Assembly (NCBI GenBank): GCA_013378375.1
Contig: JACAFT010000004.1
Span: 1-49,568 of the forward strand
Reading direction: 5' to 3'
Length of the DNA stretch: 49,568 nucleotides
Source: UBA57 sp013378375
GTDB lineage: Archaea; Thermoproteota; Nitrososphaeria; Nitrososphaerales; UBA57
Part shown: positions 17,132 to 26,153 of the stretch, in pieces
Layout: each line of letters starts with the position of its first letter
Position numbering within the stretch: position 1 is the first letter of the stretch
Position numbers and translations under genes: made by a program
Notes under the pieces: generated by a model
Databases searched by the model: none
The model's input: the letters and a program-made list of their open reading frames with translations, nothing else
What the model was told of the DNA's origin: nothing

Positions 17132-17143
17132 ATTAATAAAAAG
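17132..17143 (-). promoter_or_regulatory. TATA-like element for the LSm gene
   Basis: The minus strand reads CTTTTTATTAAT at 27-38 bases upstream of the LSm ATG (17105). This fits a short-leader archaeal promoter. Position-based assignment only. Confidence 0.4.
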
Positions 17144-17169
17144 CTTGGAATTGATAGAATAATATATTT

Positions 17170-17175
17170 AAGGAG
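17170..17175 (+). promoter_or_regulatory. Strong Shine-Dalgarno site for the RadA paralogue
   Basis: AAGGAG ends seven bases before the ATG at 17183. Most starts in this window lack such a clear site, so this gene is probably read from a leadered message. The site also fixes the start codon. Confidence 0.6.
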
Positions 17176-17182
17176 TATGTAA

Positions 17183-17998
17183 ATGAAGAGTAATTTTAAA
17201 AAAATAGATGAAAAGTATCCAGAAAATCATGGATATAACAATTTTGACTTATTCATGTCAAAAGAATGCAAATCACAAAAAAATAGTAAATTAAATGGAT
17301 TTGAAATAATAGGCAATAATAAAGTAAAAATAGAAAACAAAGATGAAATAATATTTAAAAAATTAGACACAGTGATCTACAGATTTCCAAAAGGTACAAT
17401 AGTTGATTTATATGGACCAACTTCGTCTGGAAAATCACAAATTTTATTTCAATCAGTAGTAAATATTTCAAGAAAAGATAAGAAAATTTTATTTATTGAT
17501 TCGTCAGGAAACTTTCGTCCTGAAAGAATTATTCAATTAAGTCAAATAAAAAAATACAATATAAAAGAAATTTTAAATAACATATTCACAATTAGATGTA
17601 ATTCATTAGATCAACAATTAGAAACAATTCCAAAAATTAAAGAATTTATAAAAAATAACAATGTAACATATGTAATAATTGACGATTTAACAAGAAATTT
17701 TACAGAATATCCGTTTGAATCTAGAAATGAAATAGAAGATATATTATCAGAATATATTCGAGAACTAGCATACATAGCTTGGAATAACAATATTTCACTA
17801 ATTGTCACAAATTCAGTTCGTGCAAATATTGATGATTCACAAATAAATGAAAAAGAAACATACGAAACAGTAATTAATAGACTAATTCATCTAAGAGTAA
17901 GTTTGAAAAGAATAAATGAATTCTGGTTAGCAAGAAATAATAAAGAAAAACAATGTATTTTTAATATAACAAAAAATGGAATAGAAGGTGTAAAATAA
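17183..17998 (+). CDS. RecA/RadA-superfamily ATPase (RadB-like RadA paralogue)
   Basis: The 271-residue protein has a RecA-type ATPase core. Walker A is GPTSSGKSQ (78-86), followed by IDSSGNFRPERIIQL, a segment typical of RadA/Rad51/RadB (they have D-T-E-G-x-F-R-P-E-R). Walker B is in YVIIDDLTRNF. It lacks the N-terminal helix-hairpin-helix domain of RadA and instead has about 65 residues of lysine/asparagine-rich sequence. The sequence is more diverged than a true recombinase, so a regulatory or mediator role (RadB- or Rad55/57-like) in homologous recombination is my inference. KaiC-like proteins are an alternative. The stop is followed at once by the ATG of the next gene. Confidence 0.78.
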   Translation: MKSNFKKIDEKYPENHGYNNFDLFMSKECKSQKNSKLNGFEIIGNNKVKIENKDEIIFKKLDTVIYRFPKGTIVDLYGPTSSGKSQILFQSVVNISRKDKKILFIDSSGNFRPERIIQLSQIKKYNIKEILNNIFTIRCNSLDQQLETIPKIKEFIKNNNVTYVIIDDLTRNFTEYPFESRNEIEDILSEYIRELAYIAWNNNISLIVTNSVRANIDDSQINEKETYETVINRLIHLRVSLKRINEFWLARNNKEKQCIFNITKNGIEGVK

Positions 17999-18370
17999 AT
18001 GTCAAAAGAATCAATCAACGAATGTATAGAAAATATAATAAAAAAAGATTTTTCAAAAGCAAAACTAGCAATAGCAGAAAATTTTAAAAATTCTTCCAAT
18101 AAAAGAAATATCGGTACAAAATTTGCATTAGAAGGAATAATATCTAAATATGCAGTAAAAAATATTGACATTTCTGAATCACTAGAAGATTTTAAATCAA
18201 TGAAAAAAGGAATTAACGAAAAATTGTCTTCTATTTGGATAGATGATTTTGAAAAAGGATTTTTTTCTGTATGGAAAATATTTGTGAAAAAGGCAATAGA
18301 AAACTTAGATAATAAAGAAAGTGTCGTAAAAGATCCAAGTGAAGAGAAACAATCCAATAAAGCTTCCTAA
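17999..18370 (+). CDS. Unknown 123-residue helical protein coupled to the RadA paralogue
   Basis: I do not recognise this family. The ATG follows the RadA-paralogue stop codon (taa) without a gap, so the two are almost certainly co-translated. The sequence is lysine- and glutamate-rich and predicted largely helical by eye (KKDFSKAKLAIAENFK, SLEDFKSMKKGINEKL), with a conserved-looking aromatic segment IWIDDFEKGFFSVWKIF. It has no membrane segment and no metal-binding motif. The last 66 bases overlap the 3' end of the EMC6-like gene on the other strand. It could be a partner that stabilises or loads the RecA-like protein; this rests only on position. Confidence 0.72.
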   Translation: MSKESINECIENIIKKDFSKAKLAIAENFKNSSNKRNIGTKFALEGIISKYAVKNIDISESLEDFKSMKKGINEKLSSIWIDDFEKGFFSVWKIFVKKAIENLDNKESVVKDPSEEKQSNKAS

Positions 18371-18601
18371 ACCAGTTATTGTGATAAGTTTAGTTCTCTC
18401 ATCTTCTTTAATTTTTGAAAAATAGAAATTTCTTACAACGACCATAGAGAACAAATACACAGATATTGCGAAAAAGACTCCAACATTAGCAGAGGGATTA
18501 AGAGATGTATAACCAAGTAAACCAGCAGCAAATCCCGATATCAATCCAAGAACAACTCGAAACCAGAAAATTGTATTAAATATAGCGGTGGAATCGGACA
18601 C
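18305..18601 (-). CDS. EMC6-like small membrane protein
   Basis: The 98-residue protein has three hydrophobic segments (about residues 12-32, 36-55 and 73-97). The first contains WFRVVLGLISGFAAGLLGY, which resembles the R-x6-SG-x2-AG-x-LG pattern of EMC6 (Rab5-interacting protein family). In eukaryotes EMC6 is part of the ER membrane protein complex insertase core, and archaeal homologues exist. A charged loop (FSKIKEDERTK) separates spans two and three. A role in membrane protein insertion here is inferred from family membership. The 3' end overlaps the convergent unknown gene by 66 bases. Confidence 0.7.
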   Translation of the reverse strand: MSDSTAIFNTIFWFRVVLGLISGFAAGLLGYTSLNPSANVGVFFAISVYLFSMVVVRNFYFSKIKEDERTKLITITGLGSFIGLFLFTWIFYDTFFII

Positions 18602-18672
18602 GATTTAATCATTTATTATAAAATCCAAGAAGATATAAAACTATATGAACAATATTATCTTGGGTTTCTAAA

Positions 18673-20565
18673 TTGGAATTATCATCAATTGAATTTTTAA
18701 AGATAATTTCTGCATTAAATAAGGAAATAGAAGGATATTATCTCAACAACGTATATCAAATAATGGAAAACTCTTATTTGCTAAAATGTCATCATCCGGA
18801 AAAATCCAAAAAATTTATTTTAATAAACCCAAAAATTGGAATTTGGTCATCAAAATATGAATTTGAAAAATTAGAATCAACAGGATATGTAACTTCATTA
18901 AGAAAAAATTTAACTAGAGCAAAATTATTAAAATTTGAACAGCCGCCAGGAGAAAGAATATGTATAATTCATTTTAAAACAGAAAAAGGTATAAGAAAAT
19001 TAGTTTGTGAATTTTTCAGAGAAGGAAATATAATAGTAATAGATGATAATGACAAAATTCTATCTTGTTTAAGTAAATTAAAAGTAAGACATAGAGAAAT
19101 ATTCCCAGGAAGTCTATACAAGCTTCCGCCATCAAAGGGAATAAATTTAGAAATTTTCAATGATAATGATTTAGAAAAAATAAAAAACAGCAATATAGAA
19201 ATAGCAAAATGGTTGGGTAGAAACTATTCAATTTCAAGAAAATATGTGGAAGAAATTCTAAGCAGAATTAATATTGATTATAATAAAATTTGTAATAAAT
19301 TAACTGAAATTGAGATAAATGAGATATCAAATCAAATAAAAGAGCTAGTTAAAATCATTAATTCGAAAGAATCGAATGCATGGATATATAAAGAAAATGA
19401 CACAATAAATGATATATCATTAATTGAACTTAAATCCAGTAAATCGGAAAAATATGAAAAAACAGAATCATTAATGAAGGCATTAGATAATTTAATCACT
19501 TCAAATCTATCGCAAAAACAGGTCATCACACAACAAAAATCAGTAAATAAAAAAGTAATTGAATTAGAAAAAACTATTCAATTACAAGAAGAGGCATATC
19601 AGACAAATGTTAATCTGGCAAAAATTTTAAGGCTGACAGCAATAGAATTGAGTAAATCCAATAGTTATGAAGAGATTCTACAAGATCAAAATATTGAATT
19701 TAGTAAATCAAGGAACAACCTAATAAAAATACCAATAATCAGTACAAATAGAGAATTAGAAGAGGAGATAAAACCAATAAAACTTTCGTCGATCTTTTTT
19801 AATAAAGCAAAGACAATAGAGAAAAAAATTGAAGCAATAGAAAATGCAACTAAAAAATTAAAAATAAATTTAGATAATATCAAGAATAAAATCGATAATC
19901 AGAAAGATAGAACAGAACTGAAAGAAAAAGAAGAATTATTGTGGTTTGAAAGATATAGATGGTTCATTACATCAGAAGGTATATTAGCAATAGGTGGAAG
20001 AGATTCTCATTCAAATAGTGCAATAATAAGAAAACATACAAAATCCAATGATTTAGTCTTTCATTCGGAAATAATAGGATCTCCATTTTTTATATTAAAG
20101 GATAATGCGAGTAATTTATCAATACAAGAAGTTGCAATGGCTACGGGTTCTTTTAGTAGAGCTTGGAGAACACAAATCCCGGTGGATGTGTATTTTGTTA
20201 AACCAGAACAAGTAAAAAAAGGAGCGCCAAGTGGATCATATCTTCCAAAAGGAAGTTTCTTAATTGAAGGGAAAAAAAACATAATAAAAAATATAAAACC
20301 GGAAATTGCAATAGGAGCAATAAAATATGAAAACAAGTATACAATAATGAGCGGTCCAGTAAAAGCGATAAAAGTAAATTCTTTAGCAATTGTTATTATT
20401 AAACCAGGAAAAAGAAAATCATCGGAAATAGCAAAAATTGTAAAACAGAAGCTTATAGCTAAATTAGATAGCAATTTATCAGAAATTTATAAAAATAAAT
20501 CATTAGATGATTTCTTACGCATACTTCCAGCTGGGGGTTCAGAATTAGTAGAAAAGCGAGAGTAA
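18673..20565 (+). CDS. rqcH: Ribosome quality control factor RqcH (NEMF/Tae2/FbpA family)
   Basis: This 630-residue protein belongs to the NFACT family, which binds large subunits carrying stalled nascent chains and recruits alanine tRNA to add C-terminal tails. The NFACT-N domain is at the start (YYLNNVYQIMENSYLLKCHH and LRKNLTRAKLL). A helix-hairpin region and a long coiled coil (about residues 270-410) follow. The C-terminal NFACT-R (DUF814) domain has WFITSEGILAIGGRDSHSN and DLVFHSEIIGSPFFILKD. The start is TTG at 18673; no ATG is available at the family N terminus. pyrC starts six bases downstream, so the two are probably one transcript. Confidence 0.92.
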   Translation: MELSSIEFLKIISALNKEIEGYYLNNVYQIMENSYLLKCHHPEKSKKFILINPKIGIWSSKYEFEKLESTGYVTSLRKNLTRAKLLKFEQPPGERICIIHFKTEKGIRKLVCEFFREGNIIVIDDNDKILSCLSKLKVRHREIFPGSLYKLPPSKGINLEIFNDNDLEKIKNSNIEIAKWLGRNYSISRKYVEEILSRINIDYNKICNKLTEIEINEISNQIKELVKIINSKESNAWIYKENDTINDISLIELKSSKSEKYEKTESLMKALDNLITSNLSQKQVITQQKSVNKKVIELEKTIQLQEEAYQTNVNLAKILRLTAIELSKSNSYEEILQDQNIEFSKSRNNLIKIPIISTNRELEEEIKPIKLSSIFFNKAKTIEKKIEAIENATKKLKINLDNIKNKIDNQKDRTELKEKEELLWFERYRWFITSEGILAIGGRDSHSNSAIIRKHTKSNDLVFHSEIIGSPFFILKDNASNLSIQEVAMATGSFSRAWRTQIPVDVYFVKPEQVKKGAPSGSYLPKGSFLIEGKKNIIKNIKPEIAIGAIKYENKYTIMSGPVKAIKVNSLAIVIIKPGKRKSSEIAKIVKQKLIAKLDSNLSEIYKNKSLDDFLRILPAGGSELVEKRE

Positions 20566-20570
20566 TCAAA

Positions 20571-21833
20571 TTGGTATTAAATATAATAAACGGTAGAGTG
20601 TGGACAGGAAATCAACTAGAGGAGATTGGAATTTCTATAGAAGGGAACAAAATAATCAAAGTTAGTAATGAAATGAATCTCTTAAAAGCTGAAAATACAA
20701 TAGATGCAGAAGACAATATTGTATTTCCAGGTTGTATTGACGTACATAGTCATTTAAGAGATTCAAATTTGAGTTATAAAGAAGATTTTATTTCAGGAAC
20801 TAGTGCTGCTTTAGCAGGTGGTTTTACAACTATACTCGATATGCCAAACACAAAACCACCAATAACTAATGTAAAGGAATTAATCAAACGTCAAAAGGAG
20901 GCGTCGGAAAAAATTTTCTGCAATGTAGGATTCTATTGTTCTCCAATAAACAACAATGATATAGAACCATTAGTAAAATCAAATGCGATAGGCTTTAAAA
21001 TTTATTTACACAAACCATTTGAAAATCAAGAATTATCCAGAGACAATATTGAAACAATGATGAGAAACATAAAAAAGAATAATTCGATTTTATTAATACA
21101 TGCAGAAAGCTCAGATTTATTTGAGAATAATAATCATGTAGTAGAATCCGAAACAGTAGCAATTGAACAAATGATTAAATTAGCAAAAAAAACTAAATGT
21201 AAAATACATATTGTTCATGTATCAACGAATAAAGGATTAAAAATCATAATGGATAACAAACACAAAATTGACATTTCATGTGAAACAACTCCACATCATA
21301 TGATTTTAAACACAGAGGAGATTATAGAAGGTCAACATTGTGAACCTCCGTTAAGAGATAGAAATAATCAACAAGCAATATTTGAAGGTATAAAAAATGG
21401 AAACATTGACATGATAGCAACAGATCATGCACCTCATACAGTAGAAGAAAAAGAACAATCATATCCAGGATTTCCAGGTTTAGAAATAACAGTTCCAATA
21501 ATGTTTGATTTATTTTATCAGGAGAAAATTACGTTGCAAAGAATATTTGAAGTATTAGTAAAAAATCCTGTAGAAAGATTTAAGTTAAAAAATATTGGTC
21601 AAATAAAAGAAGGATATAATGCAGATTTAATATTAGTTAATGAAAAAAATAATAAAATAATTGAGCCAAAGAATTTCTTGTCAAAAGCTAAATTTACACC
21701 ATTTAAAGGAAAGAAAGTGAATGGTGAAATAACTGCAACAATTATTAACGGAAAGATTGGATTTCGAAATGGAAAAATTTTAAGCAAACCAGGAATAGGC
21801 AGAGTACTAAAAAGAACTACTGATTTCAATTAA
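20571..21833 (+). CDS. pyrC: Dihydroorotase
   Basis: The 420-residue protein is a class I dihydroorotase of the amidohydrolase superfamily, interconverting carbamoyl-aspartate and dihydroorotate in pyrimidine synthesis. Metal ligands are visible: H59 and H61 in DVHSHLRD, the Lys of FKIYLHKPF as the probable carboxylated lysine, His in LIHAES, His in HIVHVST, and Asp285 in TDHAPH. GGFTTILDMPNTKPP is also typical. It begins with TTG six bases after rqcH. With pyrG it is one of two pyrimidine genes in the window. Hydantoinase or allantoinase is less likely, given the PNTKPP and substrate-binding RD residues. Confidence 0.93.
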   Translation: MVLNIINGRVWTGNQLEEIGISIEGNKIIKVSNEMNLLKAENTIDAEDNIVFPGCIDVHSHLRDSNLSYKEDFISGTSAALAGGFTTILDMPNTKPPITNVKELIKRQKEASEKIFCNVGFYCSPINNNDIEPLVKSNAIGFKIYLHKPFENQELSRDNIETMMRNIKKNNSILLIHAESSDLFENNNHVVESETVAIEQMIKLAKKTKCKIHIVHVSTNKGLKIIMDNKHKIDISCETTPHHMILNTEEIIEGQHCEPPLRDRNNQQAIFEGIKNGNIDMIATDHAPHTVEEKEQSYPGFPGLEITVPIMFDLFYQEKITLQRIFEVLVKNPVERFKLKNIGQIKEGYNADLILVNEKNNKIIEPKNFLSKAKFTPFKGKKVNGEITATIINGKIGFRNGKILSKPGIGRVLKRTTDFN

Positions 21834-21854
21834 AAGTATAATGATGTATGTGCT

Positions 21855-23009
21855 ATGAATCAAAAAAATATATATTTTCCAACTTTTGGTTCAGGCATAG
21901 GACATGCAAATAGAAATTTGTTAATTGCAAAATCATTAAATAAAAATTATAAATATTTTTTTAGTTCATTCAGTGATGGATATGAATTTTTGACAGCAAA
22001 TGGAATGCAATGTAAAAAAATTCCAAAAATTGATGTGTCTTGGAATAAAGATGGAACGGTATCAACAATAAAGACAGTTATTAGCATGCCAAAATTAATT
22101 TCAATATTTCTATATCACTTGGGATATGAATTTAATTTAATTTCAAAGCAAAAACCTGATCTAATATTTAGTGATTCAAGATTATCACCAATCCTATGTT
22201 CAAAGAGGTTAGATGTACCATCAATAGTCATTCTGAATCAAATTAAATTATTAATCAGATTACAAAACAAAAGAAGAAAGAAATTAGAACAAATTAATGC
22301 TGAACTTTTGGGACGTCTATGGAATTATGCAAATGAAATTTTAATACCAGATTTACCTCCGCCAAATACGATATGTATAGAAAATATAGAAGGAGTCAAA
22401 TCTATAAAAAATAATATTGAATACATAGGATTTATTTCAAGAGAAATAGATTACAAAAAAACAGACAGAATTAAAAAAGAATTAAAACTGGTCGAGAATA
22501 AACCTACAATCTATATACAAATAAGTGGACCAGAACAAAGTAGACCAAATATTTACAATAACATCATAAAGCAAATGAAATCAGTTCAAAATAAATATAA
22601 TATAATAATTTCCAAAGGAAATCCAAATGGAAATACAGAGCCAAAGAAAATAAATGAAATAATAGTATTTGAATGGTGTCCATTTAAAGAAATGTTTCAA
22701 TTATCAGATTGTATGATTACAAGAGGAGGGCATTCAACAATAGGAAATTCGATAACATGTGGAAAGCCATCAATAATAATACCAATAAAAAATCAAACAG
22801 AACAAATTCAGAATGCTGCGAAAATAGAAAAATTGGGTTTAGGAATAAAATTAGAGGAGAAAAACATACATAATTCGCTATTAAATTCTATAAATAAAAT
22901 TTTTAATGAAAATAAATTTATTTCAAATGTAGAAAAATTTCAGAATTTGACCAGAGAATACAACGGAATAGAAACATGCAAGAAAAAAATTACCAAATAT
23001 GTAAGTTAA
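21855..23009 (+). CDS. GT28/MurG-like glycosyltransferase
   Basis: The 384-residue protein has a GT-B layout. The N-terminal domain opens with a glycine-rich loop, FPTFGSGIGHANRNLLIAKS, and the C-terminal domain carries RGGHSTIGNSITCGKPSIII, the UDP-sugar-binding block of GT28/MurG-type enzymes. These enzymes transfer a sugar, often GlcNAc or a hexose, from a nucleotide donor to a lipid or polysaccharide. No signal peptide or membrane span is seen, so it would act at the cytoplasmic face. It follows pyrC by 21 bases and ends against the convergent lyase gene. Donor and acceptor cannot be read from the sequence. Confidence 0.82.
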   Translation: MNQKNIYFPTFGSGIGHANRNLLIAKSLNKNYKYFFSSFSDGYEFLTANGMQCKKIPKIDVSWNKDGTVSTIKTVISMPKLISIFLYHLGYEFNLISKQKPDLIFSDSRLSPILCSKRLDVPSIVILNQIKLLIRLQNKRRKKLEQINAELLGRLWNYANEILIPDLPPPNTICIENIEGVKSIKNNIEYIGFISREIDYKKTDRIKKELKLVENKPTIYIQISGPEQSRPNIYNNIIKQMKSVQNKYNIIISKGNPNGNTEPKKINEIIVFEWCPFKEMFQLSDCMITRGGHSTIGNSITCGKPSIIIPIKNQTEQIQNAAKIEKLGLGIKLEEKNIHNSLLNSINKIFNENKFISNVEKFQNLTREYNGIETCKKKITKYVS

Positions 23010-23882
23010 TTATTTTTTAGAAAATTTTTGTTCCAATTTATTAAAGTTATCATAATCAACAAGTTGATTAAATATATCAAAAGTAGTTAGATTTTTTTCA
23101 ATACCAACAGAAGTATTGTGTTTTTTAAGAAAAGTAAGTGCGTCAATCATGGCTTTAGTAGATGCGTATAAAGAAGTTAATGGAAATAAAATAATTTTAA
23201 ACCCTATTTTCTTAGCTTTTTTAAAAGGTATCATAGGAGTTTTACCTCCTTCTAATTGATTCAACAACAAAGGAAGTTTTACTTTTTTTGCAATAATTTC
23301 TAATTCATCAAGTTTATTGGGCGCCTCGATAAACAATAAATCAGCTCCAGCTCTCTTATAACTTTTAATTCGTTCTATTGCCAGATCAACACCATCAACA
23401 GCCAAGCTATCTGTTCTGCCAACAATAACCAAATTTGATTTTTCTTCTTTACGACTCTGAACTGCAGCACGAATTTTTGATTGCATGTCTTCAATAGAGA
23501 TTACTGATTTTCCTTTCATATGTCCGCATTTTTTTGGCCAAACCTGATCTTCTAATATCAATCCTGCAGCGCCAGAACGAATATAATTTTTTACGGTTCT
23601 CATAGTATTCAATGTATTTCCATAACCTGTATCAGCATCTGCAATAACAGGTATATCAATAGAATTACAGATAGATGAGACTCTTTCATTCATTTCGGAA
23701 AAACTTACTAAACCAATATCAGGAACGCCAAGTAATGTAGCTGCAGTTCCATAGCCAGTATGAAATACAGTATCAAAACCAACTTGTTGGGCAATCTTTG
23801 CACTTAAAGCGTCATAAATACCAGGCACCAGAATGGTATCATTATTTTGTAGAATTTTACGAAGGGATTTTGATTTATCCAT
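23010..23882 (-). CDS. Isocitrate lyase/PEP mutase superfamily enzyme
   Basis: The 290-residue TIM barrel belongs to the ICL/PEP mutase superfamily. The Mg2+ loop is IPVIADADTGYGN, and the lyase signature KKCGHMKGK contains the catalytic Cys. That motif separates C-C lyases such as 2-methylisocitrate lyase from PEP mutases. Later blocks are VGRTDSLAVDG and DLLFIEAPN. It is most like the short PrpB-type lyases; oxaloacetate decarboxylase is an alternative. No methylcitrate synthase or other pathway gene is nearby, so the substrate is open. The stop lies one base from the convergent glycosyltransferase stop. Confidence 0.83.
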   Translation of the reverse strand: MDKSKSLRKILQNNDTILVPGIYDALSAKIAQQVGFDTVFHTGYGTAATLLGVPDIGLVSFSEMNERVSSICNSIDIPVIADADTGYGNTLNTMRTVKNYIRSGAAGLILEDQVWPKKCGHMKGKSVISIEDMQSKIRAAVQSRKEEKSNLVIVGRTDSLAVDGVDLAIERIKSYKRAGADLLFIEAPNKLDELEIIAKKVKLPLLLNQLEGGKTPMIPFKKAKKIGFKIILFPLTSLYASTKAMIDALTFLKKHNTSVGIEKNLTTFDIFNQLVDYDNFNKLEQKFSKK

Positions 23883-23930
23883 AAGTTATAAACAAGTTTC
23901 TCATTATTATTTTCTATTATTGACAATTAA

Positions 23931-23942
23931 TTATTTTTTAAT
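23931..23942 (+). promoter_or_regulatory. TATA-like element for the rhomboid gene
   Basis: TTATTTTTTAAT lies 24-35 bases upstream of the rhomboid ATG at 23966, the leaderless spacing. The 83-base gap also serves the divergent lyase gene. Confidence 0.4.
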
Positions 23943-23965
23943 ACTAGGATATAGATAAAAAAAAT

Positions 23966-24586
23966 ATGGAATTTGTTGAAACAAATAATAGACCGTACAG
24001 ATCTGGACCAAAATGGACATTAATATTTATAGGAATAGCAATAGCAGGATTCATAATACAATTTATAACAGGTCCAGGAATATGGCAATATTTTGCATTC
24101 ATACCAGAACATGCAATAACTAGACCATGGACTTTTATTACAACAATATTTCTTCATGCAGATATAAATCACTTATTTTTCAACATGTTCATGTTATTTG
24201 CATTTGGAATAAATCTTGAACGTTTACTTGGAAAAAATAGATTTTTAATTATATTTTTAGTATCGGGAATTCTTGGAAACTTAGGATATTGGATAACAAC
24301 AGGTAATTATTCAATTCCTGCTATAGGTGCATCAGGAGCAGTTTACGGATTAATGGGTACATTATCAATACTAGCTCCATTCATGAAATTTTACGTATGG
24401 GGATTAGTACCAGTACCAATGATTGTACTTACAGCACTATACGCAATTGGAGATATTTTTGGTCTATTTACACCATCAAATATTGCACATGGAGCACATC
24501 TAGCAGGGCTAATTGCAGGAATAGCATTTGGAATATACTTAAGACCATTTTTTGGATATAGAAGAAACAAAGATATTGAATTATAA
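23966..24586 (+). CDS. Rhomboid-family intramembrane serine protease
   Basis: The 206-residue integral membrane protein has about six spans. The rhomboid hallmarks are present in order: a HADINHLFFNMF segment with the conserved His and Asn residues, the catalytic Ser123 in GASGAVYGLMG, and the catalytic His in the last span (IAHGAHLAGLIAG). So the Ser-His dyad is complete. Such proteases cut transmembrane segments of other proteins within the membrane. There is no added ankyrin, zinc-finger or other domain. The stop is adjacent to the stop of the convergent GT2 gene. Confidence 0.93.
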   Translation: MEFVETNNRPYRSGPKWTLIFIGIAIAGFIIQFITGPGIWQYFAFIPEHAITRPWTFITTIFLHADINHLFFNMFMLFAFGINLERLLGKNRFLIIFLVSGILGNLGYWITTGNYSIPAIGASGAVYGLMGTLSILAPFMKFYVWGLVPVPMIVLTALYAIGDIFGLFTPSNIAHGAHLAGLIAGIAFGIYLRPFFGYRRNKDIEL

Positions 24587-25765
24587 TCAAGATTTTTTAT
24601 AATATCTATCTCTCCATGTAAAAGGAGAATTAAATTGAATTTTTACAACGGAAATAATTAGTGATGTAAATAATAATATACAAGAAAATGGATGTAAGAA
24701 GACGTACAATTTAGAATGTTTGACATCAATGAATTCAAAAAAATATGATAATTGCATAAAAGAAACTATCAAGAATATTTTAAGAATATTTTCTAATGAA
24801 AAATAAGTAAACTGTAAAACAAGAATATATGGAAGAATTAATGCGAAGAATCCAATAATTATAGTTATTATACCAAAAAATGGATGTATGTCAATAAAAG
24901 ATGAAGAAATACCACGCTGCATTGCATTAATATTATCAGAAAACCCAATGTTTGAAAATGTTTTAACAATATTCCCAGAACGAATAAATTTTAACTTATA
25001 ACCAGCGGTTTTTAGTAATTCACCAAGAGATTTATCTTCTACAAAAGAATTTTTAACAGCTTCATGACCACCTACATCATCATACACTTTTCTATTAATT
25101 AAAATAAAACCTCCTATCAAGTATGCAATAGGTAATTTTTTTGAGTTTAAGAATAAAGGCGAATAAAGAAGATTTATCATAGAGATTAAAATAGGTAAAA
25201 TAAGTTTACTCCAATAATCTTTACAGACAAGTGTAGGAAGAAGAGTCAATACATCAAGATGAAACTTATTCATATATGCTAACGATGAAGAAATAGATTC
25301 TTTATTATGATCAGTATCAGCGTCAGTAAACAATAACATATCGCCAGTGGCTTTTTGTGAACCTTGGTAGCATGCAAAATTTTTTCCAGCCCAGTTCTTC
25401 TTTTTCTCTGATAAATGAATAGAAATAAAACGATCATCGGTTAAACAGAATTTTTGTATAATTTTTAAAGTATCATCAGTTGAACAATCATCAACAACGA
25501 TTACTTCAAAATTATCATAATCCTGTGCCTGTAATGATTTTAAACACCTCGTAATATTCTTTTCTTCGTTTCGTGCAGGAACTATAACAGAAACACGATT
25601 ATTTCCCACATTATCCAAAATTAAATGCCCAAGTTCGTCTATATAAAAAAAAGTAATAATTCGAAATAATACTATAACAAACCATAAAATAACTAGAATT
25701 TGAATAAGCGTATGAAGAAAATATTCAAGGAACATATAATAAATCAGAATCGGGTTAGTTAACAA
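24587..25765 (-). CDS. Membrane-anchored family 2 glycosyltransferase
   Basis: The 392-residue protein starts with a hydrophobic span, followed by a GT-A domain: VSVIVPARNEEKNITRCLKS, the nucleotide-binding VIVVDDCSTDDT, and the DXD-type metal site FTDADTDH. The acceptor-side region has GGHEAVKNSFVEDKSLGELL. The C terminus has three or four more spans (IITIIIGFFALILPYILVL onwards). This is the layout of GT2 enzymes that glycosylate lipids, for example those related to carotenoid or polyprenol glycosyltransferases. The substrate is not decidable. TTG 25765 is given as start; ATG 25735 is a good alternative that trims ten residues. Confidence 0.85.
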   Translation of the reverse strand: MLTNPILIYYMFLEYFLHTLIQILVILWFVIVLFRIITFFYIDELGHLILDNVGNNRVSVIVPARNEEKNITRCLKSLQAQDYDNFEVIVVDDCSTDDTLKIIQKFCLTDDRFISIHLSEKKKNWAGKNFACYQGSQKATGDMLLFTDADTDHNKESISSSLAYMNKFHLDVLTLLPTLVCKDYWSKLILPILISMINLLYSPLFLNSKKLPIAYLIGGFILINRKVYDDVGGHEAVKNSFVEDKSLGELLKTAGYKLKFIRSGNIVKTFSNIGFSDNINAMQRGISSSFIDIHPFFGIITIIIGFFALILPYILVLQFTYFSLENILKIFLIVSFMQLSYFFEFIDVKHSKLYVFLHPFSCILLFTSLIISVVKIQFNSPFTWRDRYYKKS

Positions 25766-25806
25766 GGTTTATTTACAATATAACATTACCATATGCTAGT
25801 GGTAAT

Positions 25807-26139
25807 ATGAGCGAAGAAAGACAATATTCAGGAATAACATGCGATATGACTGGAGTAATTACAGAATTTGGCCCAGGAGCAGAAAAACTATTTGGCTATA
25901 CAAAAGATGAATTAATTGGAAAAGGAAATGTTGGAATGTTTCATACTGAAGAGAATGTTAAAACATTAGTCCCAGTACTCTTGCAAACGGCAGTAGAGAA
26001 AGGTGTTTGGGAAGAGGTTGTAGAACTAGTCAGGAAGGACGGATCTCATTTTAACGGAAAACTCACTGTTAGACCGTTAAAAGATGGAGACCAACAAATT
26101 GGATTTGTTGGCACGACCGAATTCATTGAAGATATATAA
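25807..26139 (+). CDS. Solo PAS-domain protein
   Basis: The 110-residue protein consists of one PAS domain. It has the strand-start DMTGVITEFGPGAEKLFGYT, the ELIGKGNVGMFHTEEN region, then VELVRKDGSHFNGKLTVRPL and a last strand QQIGFVGTTEFIED. PAS domains bind small ligands, haem or flavin, or mediate contacts. With no kinase, HTH or GGDEF output domain, this one must work through a partner. It starts with ATG, and the next gene, UbiA-type, follows 14 bases downstream on the same strand, so they may share a transcript. Confidence 0.9.
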   Translation: MSEERQYSGITCDMTGVITEFGPGAEKLFGYTKDELIGKGNVGMFHTEENVKTLVPVLLQTAVEKGVWEEVVELVRKDGSHFNGKLTVRPLKDGDQQIGFVGTTEFIEDI

Positions 26140-26153
26140 AAGTGATAAAGTAA

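Noticed and set aside
17887..18357. 156-residue minus-strand open frame opposite the RadA paralogue and its partner
   Set aside because: Phe/Ser/Ile-rich translation typical of the antisense of AT-rich, Lys/Glu-rich genes; no start context.
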